DNA from: Clostridia bacterium
GTDB taxonomy: Bacteria > Bacillota > Clostridia > Oscillospirales > Acutalibacteraceae
Length of the DNA: 64,000 nucleotides
Direction of reading: 5' to 3'
Assembly: GCA_017537365.1 (NCBI GenBank)
Contig: JAFYKZ010000026.1
Location: 62,001-126,000 of the forward strand
Of this stretch, positions 59,115 through 64,000 are shown piece by piece. The translations under genes and the position numbers were made by a program. Position 1 is the first letter of the stretch. Each line of letters starts with the position of its first letter. The notes under the pieces are model-generated. The model was not told the origin of the DNA, searched no databases, and saw only the letters and a list, made by a program, of their open reading frames with translations.

Positions 59115-60638
59115 TTGAAGAAAACATTATTTATTAAAAATGCAGCAATTTTAACCGTAACATCAGTTATTTTAAGATTTATCGGTATCATTTTTAAGAT
59201 TTGGTTAGCAAAGCTTATCGGCAGCGAAGGTATTGGACTTCATCAACTCATATTTTCGGTATATATGCTTGTAACAACCTTTGCTGCAAGCGGTATTTGC
59301 ACCGCAGTTACCAGATTAGTTGCAGAGGAAATTGCGGTTGGAACTAATAAAGGTTGCTTGAAAATATTAAGGCATTCGGTTGAACTTTCATTGATAATTG
59401 CATTTGTTTCTGCAGTTGCTGTATTTTTTGGCGCAGATTTTATAGCAAATGGAATACTGGGTGATTCAAGAGCTAATATAGCATTGAAAATACTTCCTGT
59501 TTCATTGCCATTTATGGCTATTTCTTCTTGTATCAGAGGATATTTTATTGCAAGAAGAAATGTAACACCGTCTTCGATTGCTCAAATTTTTGAACAAATA
59601 GTACGAATAATTATAATAGTTGGTTTGGTTAAAGCATTTTCAGATAAAGGCTTGGCGGTTTGTTGCGCGGCGGTTATTGGCGGAGACGTTATTTCAGAAA
59701 TTTTTGGCACAGTGCTGTTATTTTTGAGTTTTGCAAGTGATAGTAAAAAACTTGAAAATTTAAAAGGCAGACCGAGACCTGATTATCCTATTGTCAGAAA
59801 AATTTTAAACATTTCGGCGCCCATAACCTCAGGAAGATACCTAAATACCTTGCTTAGAACAGCAGAGAATATTTTAGTTCCTAAAAATTTAGCAAAATAT
59901 CACCTATCAAGTGAAAATGCTTTATCGCAGTTTGGAATGATAAAGGGTATGGCATTACCTGTTCTCTTTTTTCCATCTGCATTGCTTAATTCGGTATCAA
60001 CTTTGCTTATACCAGAAATTTCGCAAGCAATAGCTAAAAATCAAAATTATCTAGTTAAATCAACAACAAGAAATATATTAAAGTTAACCCTGATAACCTC
60101 TTATATTTTTACAGCAATTTTTTTCACAAACGGTATCGAAATAGGCGAATTAATCTATAACGATAATCAGGTTGGTTTTTTGCTTAGAGCTTTATCCCCT
60201 ATTATTCCGTTTATGTATCTCGATAGCATATCAGACGGCATCTTAAAAGGATTAGACCAACAATTATTTTCGTTTAGAACGGCCATTTCCGATTCGGTTA
60301 TAAGAATAATTTTGATTTTGTTTTTCGTATCAAGAACGGGACTTAACGGTTTTATTATTATAATGTATTTTTCTAACTTTTTTACCTGTTTTTTAAATGT
60401 TAAACGCCTATTAAAATTAACAAGTAGTAAACTTAAGATTATAAACGAAATATTAATACCTTTAATTTCTGCGTTTTTTTCGGTATATATAACCGAATTT
60501 TTATTAGTTTTTATAAATTTGAAAACTCCTGTTATACATACGATTTTAATTTCTTTAATCTCATTAAGTATTTATATAGCGCTATTATTTATTTCAGGTA
60601 GCATTGAGAAAGATGATATTTTAAATTTAATACATTAA
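59115..60638 (+). CDS. SpoVB/MurJ-like polysaccharide flippase (MOP superfamily)
   Basis: A 507-residue membrane protein with about 14 helices. The N-terminus KKTLFIKNAAILTVTSVILR followed by IIFKIWLAKLIGSEGIGLHQ matches stage V sporulation protein B-type lipid flippases. These move polyprenyl-linked sugars, in spores probably for cortex or wall precursors. I start at TTG 59115 after GAGGGCGAGAAA, because the longer frame adds a non-conserved leader. A general O-antigen/teichoic flippase is the main alternative. Confidence 0.85.
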   Translation: MKKTLFIKNAAILTVTSVILRFIGIIFKIWLAKLIGSEGIGLHQLIFSVYMLVTTFAASGICTAVTRLVAEEIAVGTNKGCLKILRHSVELSLIIAFVSAVAVFFGADFIANGILGDSRANIALKILPVSLPFMAISSCIRGYFIARRNVTPSSIAQIFEQIVRIIIIVGLVKAFSDKGLAVCCAAVIGGDVISEIFGTVLLFLSFASDSKKLENLKGRPRPDYPIVRKILNISAPITSGRYLNTLLRTAENILVPKNLAKYHLSSENALSQFGMIKGMALPVLFFPSALLNSVSTLLIPEISQAIAKNQNYLVKSTTRNILKLTLITSYIFTAIFFTNGIEIGELIYNDNQVGFLLRALSPIIPFMYLDSISDGILKGLDQQLFSFRTAISDSVIRIILILFFVSRTGLNGFIIIMYFSNFFTCFLNVKRLLKLTSSKLKIINEILIPLISAFFSVYITEFLLVFINLKTPVIHTILISLISLSIYIALLFISGSIEKDDILNLIH

Positions 60639-60639
60639 A

Positions 60640-60665
60640 AATAGCCTGAAAAAATTCAGGCTATT
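60640..60665. terminator. Bidirectional terminator
   Basis: AATAGCCTGAA (60640-60650) pairs with TTCAGGCTATT (60655-60665) around AAAA. It lies between the convergent flippase and cohesin-protein genes. Confidence 0.88.
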
Positions 60666-60670
60666 AAATA

Positions 60671-62101
60671 TTATTCGATTGTTATAACATCAAAATCTTC
60701 TTCATCAGCCTTAGTTTCAGGTTTTTTTACCTTACTTCTACGAATCAACTGAATGATTAGAATTACCGATAAAGCAAGTATAGATATAATCAAAAGACCT
60801 GCCGCTAAAACGATAAGCTTAGAATTGCCAGATAAACTTTTATATCTTGCAAGGAATCCTGTTTCTTTAACAGGTGGCTCAATTTCTGCTTTTTCTGAAG
60901 CGGTTAATTCGGGATAGCGTTGCAAAATATCATCGCGGCTATCATATCTGTAAAACTCAAATTCTTCGCCCGAGAAACAATATAGATAATAAAAATCGGT
61001 TATATTAGAATTATTATCAGAATAGCCTTTAACATCCATACCGCCGATTCTAACATTAGTAGCATAGTAATTGCTAGGTAAAGATAAATCACTTGGTATA
61101 TCGGAGAAAATATAAGTTTTAGTACCTTGCTTATAGTATTTTATCTTTTCAAAAGTTTTTAATTCTTCGTTATAGGTATAAGGTTCAACCTTTTCTCCCT
61201 CGGCAGATTTCAGATAATAGAGAGAAAATTCTCCGATTTTGCTTTGAGCTACCTGAATCTGTTGACCATTATATTCAACTTGACCTATTTCAAACCCGTT
61301 AAATAACTCAATCGCCGAAATATCAGAAACTAAAACGAATGTTGCGTTTTCAATAGTAACATTTAAAGAGCCTGCGGGATTTTCCTCAATAACCTCATCG
61401 TCGGTTTCATTTCGGGTGATATTAATGGTATAAGTTTTTTGGGCACCGCTTGGGGCAGTAACTGTAACCGAACGGGTGTTTTTGCCGATTTGAAGCTTTT
61501 GAGAGCCCTGAACTGTCATAGTAGCAGCACTATCTGCTGTCGTTGCATAGATTTTACATAAAGTAACCGAATTTTTAACCGTAACATTATAAGTAGTAAC
61601 CGATGGTGAAAAAGCAGGTGATAAAATACCGTCGCTTAAAGATAATGATTTTAAATCAGCATTTGCCGACTGTGTTGCATCAGTAACAGAAATAGAAACC
61701 GAAGCGCCTGATAATGCTTTATCTTCATTTAAACCACTAAAACTAACATTTGATGCAGAAACTACAGAACTTCCTGATTTTAAAGCTTTAAAACTTATAG
61801 AATAAGAAACACTGCTCTGACCAGAGGGAGACTCAACAATCTTTAACTGACCTGCTCCACCCGAAGAAGCACCCGAAATATACTCTAAAATCGAAGCATC
61901 ATAATTTAGAATACTGCTTATAGCATACATAGCTTCGCCTGCATTAAATTTAAAAGTAACCGTAACGGTTTCGCCAACTTTTAAACTTCTTTTGTTTAAT
62001 GAAATAACAGTACCTGCGGCAGAAACATTAACTGCAAAAACAGAAGCAATTAATATGAATACTACAGATAATGTAATTAATGATTTTACCATTTTTTTCA
62101 T
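60671..62101 (-). CDS. Membrane-anchored cohesin-domain surface protein
   Basis: 476 residues. Signal peptide: residues ~1-29 (VKSLITLSVVFILIASVFAV). A cohesin-like domain spans ~30-150 (ISLNKRSLKVGETVTVTFKF, then SSILNYDASILEYISG). A cadherin-like beta-sandwich follows at ~155-240 (LKSLSLSDGILSPAFSPSVT), and a further beta-rich domain reaches ~400. One membrane helix near 425-450 is followed by an acidic tail, EDFDVITIE. Cohesins bind dockerins, and the gene 12 bp upstream on the same strand encodes a dockerin, so this protein could hold that enzyme at the cell surface. Confidence 0.85.
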   Translation of the reverse strand: MKKMVKSLITLSVVFILIASVFAVNVSAAGTVISLNKRSLKVGETVTVTFKFNAGEAMYAISSILNYDASILEYISGASSGGAGQLKIVESPSGQSSVSYSISFKALKSGSSVVSASNVSFSGLNEDKALSGASVSISVTDATQSANADLKSLSLSDGILSPAFSPSVTTYNVTVKNSVTLCKIYATTADSAATMTVQGSQKLQIGKNTRSVTVTAPSGAQKTYTINITRNETDDEVIEENPAGSLNVTIENATFVLVSDISAIELFNGFEIGQVEYNGQQIQVAQSKIGEFSLYYLKSAEGEKVEPYTYNEELKTFEKIKYYKQGTKTYIFSDIPSDLSLPSNYYATNVRIGGMDVKGYSDNNSNITDFYYLYCFSGEEFEFYRYDSRDDILQRYPELTASEKAEIEPPVKETGFLARYKSLSGNSKLIVLAAGLLIISILALSVILIIQLIRRSKVKKPETKADEEDFDVITIE

Positions 62102-62113
62102 GAATATACCTCT

Positions 62114-63904
62114 TTATTTAATAGTTTTAAGTCCTAAAAGATGAAGTCTGATATCAGCTAAATCGCGAATTGTTATACCTCCATCATCGTTAACATCTGC
62201 GGCTTTTGACTTATCACCTGAAAGTTTTTTTAGTCCTAAAAGATGAAGTCTAATATCGGCTAAATCTCGAATGGTTATCGAGCCATCACCATTAGCATCA
62301 CCTTTTTTAACGCTTACAGTCGGTGTACTTGGCGTAGATGGAGTAGAAGGTGTTGATGGAGTTACAGGTGCGTTACCTGTGCTTACAGTTAAGGTGCAAG
62401 CCTTGGTTGCGTTAACATTAACCGTATAATCCATAATATAACCTGTTGCAGATTTAACCTTTAACTTAATTACGTTATTTCCTTTGTTAAGCGAATAACT
62501 GCTAGCTCCCGCATAGGTAGCGCCGCTTACAGCTTTAACATAAACAGTTGCATTTTGAGAAACCTGCAAATTATAATTATATGTGAATTTATTAAATGTT
62601 GGGGTTAAACCATCTATCTTTATGCTTTCAAAATAATAGTTATTAAGACTGCTATTTTGAACCGGCTTTTGAGCTGCGGAAGCTGGCATATCAGTAAATA
62701 CAGGGATTTTAAAGCTTAAAGATAAATTCTTTTCGTTTTTATAAGTATCCGCCATATTAACACCCTTGTTTCGAGCATCGTGAACTGCCTGCGCAAATTG
62801 ATGAATATAGCCGTCATTAACCTTTATATCAAAATCTTGATAATAATAGGTATCCTGACCTTTAGAAATGTAGTTTTTTGCTAAGAAATTAGCACCGCCT
62901 ATAATGGATTTTTCTCTCGTATTCCAACCTTGAGCCTTAGCATAAGCAAGACCGTTTTTAATTACATCGGCATTAGTAGTTCCGCTTGCGTTAACATTGA
63001 AAAAATTATAATATCCTTCATATCCACTATAAGTTCCCGAAATCAAACTGGTATTACCGCTAGTTCCTTGTTCTTGAATAATTTTAGAAGCGATAATATA
63101 TGGATTAACTTTTGAAGCTGAAGCGGCAGACATAATAACATCAATATAGTTATGAGTTTTTCCGCTTTCGGTATAATTCCCTGCCAAGAAAGTACCCGAA
63201 ACAATTTTAGCTAAACCTTCTTTTGTTTGAAAGGTAGAATTATAGCTTTGCTCTAAAAACTGATAAATCTCGGTTGAATTTAAAAAATTTCTGGGGTCCA
63301 TATAAAAAGCAATAATCTCTCTTGAAGCATAAAACCAACTGCCGTTATTTGAAATCCACTTTCCTGAATTCCAATCATAACTACCCGGAGCCATAGTACG
63401 CCAAGAAATATATTTGCTGTCAACCTGCTTAAAAGGAGGAGATTCAAGATTAACTGCATCGGTAAAGGAATAAGCCACAGGGTCGGGCAAAAACTCCCAA
63501 TTAGGATATGCAGCATGCAAGGTTTTTAAAGCCGAATGATAACTCGAAGGAAAAGCTTTTAGCTTTTGCTCAAAAGAAGCATCTGTGTTATAAGTTACAA
63601 TTCTGATGTAATCAGAATCGTTAAAAATGTAACCCGTAATTTGTTTAGTACCGTTATGGTATGTAACTTTAAGCCAACCGTCCGACTGCTTATCTAAAAC
63701 AGTTACACTCGTATTAGAAATCTCTTCTATGATAGTAGTATTACTTTTATCGGAGGGGGTTGTTCTGACTCTAACATTAGTACCCTCAATAAATGCTGTT
63801 ACGATAGTTTCTGCATTAATATTAAAGTTAATATTAGAAAATGTACCTGTAAATATTAAAACGGAAATAATTAAAACCGATAATATTTTATAAAAATATT
63901 TCAT
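62114..63904 (-). CDS. Dockerin-bearing N-acetylglucosaminidase (peptidoglycan hydrolase)
   Basis: 596 residues, exported: signal peptide residues ~1-31. An SH3b-like domain lies at ~34-105 (FIEGTNVRVRTTPSDKSNTT). The glucosaminidase domain is at ~110-390, with the likely catalytic Glu in ASKIIQEQGTSG and YYNFFNVNASGT downstream. A cadherin-like domain follows at ~420-505, then a PSTPSTPSTPST linker. The end is a type I dockerin with two near-identical calcium loops (GDANGDGSITIRDLADIRL and VNDDGGITIRDLADIRL). It should cut glycan strands between GlcNAc and MurNAc. It is the first gene of a two-gene operon with the cohesin protein. Confidence 0.92.
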   Translation of the reverse strand: MKYFYKILSVLIISVLIFTGTFSNINFNINAETIVTAFIEGTNVRVRTTPSDKSNTTIIEEISNTSVTVLDKQSDGWLKVTYHNGTKQITGYIFNDSDYIRIVTYNTDASFEQKLKAFPSSYHSALKTLHAAYPNWEFLPDPVAYSFTDAVNLESPPFKQVDSKYISWRTMAPGSYDWNSGKWISNNGSWFYASREIIAFYMDPRNFLNSTEIYQFLEQSYNSTFQTKEGLAKIVSGTFLAGNYTESGKTHNYIDVIMSAASASKVNPYIIASKIIQEQGTSGNTSLISGTYSGYEGYYNFFNVNASGTTNADVIKNGLAYAKAQGWNTREKSIIGGANFLAKNYISKGQDTYYYQDFDIKVNDGYIHQFAQAVHDARNKGVNMADTYKNEKNLSLSFKIPVFTDMPASAAQKPVQNSSLNNYYFESIKIDGLTPTFNKFTYNYNLQVSQNATVYVKAVSGATYAGASSYSLNKGNNVIKLKVKSATGYIMDYTVNVNATKACTLTVSTGNAPVTPSTPSTPSTPSTPTVSVKKGDANGDGSITIRDLADIRLHLLGLKKLSGDKSKAADVNDDGGITIRDLADIRLHLLGLKTIK

Positions 63905-63946
63905 ATTTCATTCCTTTAATAAATTTCATATTATTTATACAAAAAC

Positions 63947-63988
63947 ATTATAACTTTTTTACTCAATTATGTCAACCAAAATTCGACA
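63947..63988 (-). promoter_or_regulatory. Promoter of the glucosaminidase-cohesin operon, with a 0A-box-like site upstream
   Basis: Minus strand TTGACA (63975-63970), 17-bp spacer, TATAAT (63952-63947). TGTCGAA, a perfect match to the Spo0A box core, lies at 63988-63982, just upstream of the -35. Regulation by Spo0A is only a possibility. Confidence 0.75.
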
Positions 63989-64000
63989 AAATATAGTAGG

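Noticed and set aside
62114-63904. Evidence of a cellulosome
   Set aside because: Only one dockerin and one cohesin are visible, on a wall hydrolase and its membrane-anchored neighbour. No plant-polysaccharide enzymes are in the window.

Overview
The window is about 64 kb of low-GC chromosomal DNA from an endospore-forming Clostridia bacterium, probably an uncultured gut Oscillospiraceae/Ruminococcaceae-type lineage. Evidence for this: spoIIGA-sigE, spoVAC and a SpoVB-like flippase; clostridial gene orders (rnc, radical SAM, smc, ftsY; leuS, rsfS, yqeK, nadD, yhbY; infC, rpmI, rplT); a lysine riboswitch, a Trp T-box and an L20 leader; and a cohesin/dockerin gene pair. Most of the window is ordinary housekeeping DNA, and most of it is read from the minus strand.

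Layout. 0-5.4 kb (+): tail of a papain-like hydrolase, spoIIGA-sigE behind a promoter with a 21-bp spacer, a DUF1294 protein, cyclophilin, spoVAC, and a small membrane protein with an LTA-synthase-like enzyme. 5.4-8.4 kb: an EF-G paralogue and a small secreted protein. 8.5-10.3 kb: accessory locus 1. 10.3-10.9 kb: gene-poor AT-rich DNA. 10.9-35.2 kb (-): a divergent P-type ATPase, endonuclease IV, yqeG, rpsU, secG, leuS-rsfS-yqeK-nadD-yhbY, an isomerase-like protein, rdgB, ftsY, smc, a radical SAM gene, rnc, plsX, trmFO, topA, dprA, a SpoU methylase, and rplT-rpmI-infC. 35.2-43.4 kb: a lysine-riboswitch NhaC transporter, uvrC, tcdA, two DNA-repair genes, a DUF368 protein, and Dabb, LOG and SGNH proteins. 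43.4-45.5 kb: accessory locus 2 and two tRNAs. 45.5-58.9 kb (-): T-box trpB, malic enzyme, Ldh-type dehydrogenase, glpP, maf, pcrA, (+) a DivIVA-like gene, alkaline phosphatase, icd and acn. 59-64 kb: a SpoVB-like flippase, a membrane-anchored cohesin protein, and a dockerin-bearing glucosaminidase.

The most interesting content is a pair of accessory cassettes 35 kb apart that share one architecture. Each lies just downstream of a tRNA-Leu gene: CAA anticodon in locus 1, UAA in locus 2. Each then has a repeat array, a last hairpin that supplies the -35 of an extended -10 promoter, a four-helix-bundle (S23/Avd-like) gene, variable cargo, and a second array. The cargo is a membrane protein in locus 1, and a helical protein plus a PD-(D/E)XK-like nuclease in locus 2. 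The second arrays of both loci consist of short, all-different perfect hairpins separated by the same 8-nt linker, TATATCAT. The first array of locus 2 uses a 6-nt linker, CATCRT. The first array of locus 1 is built of heptamers (GTAAGAA/GTAATAR). In arrays C and D, and less decisively in A, one segment is inverted between two inverted-repeat arms. Flipping it back on paper makes every linker point the same way and completes the broken hairpins. Loops are mostly GNA, GNNA or TTTA, classes known to be unusually stable in single-stranded DNA. I infer a small mobile or recombining hairpin-cassette system built around the four-helix-bundle protein; this needs comparative and experimental confirmation.
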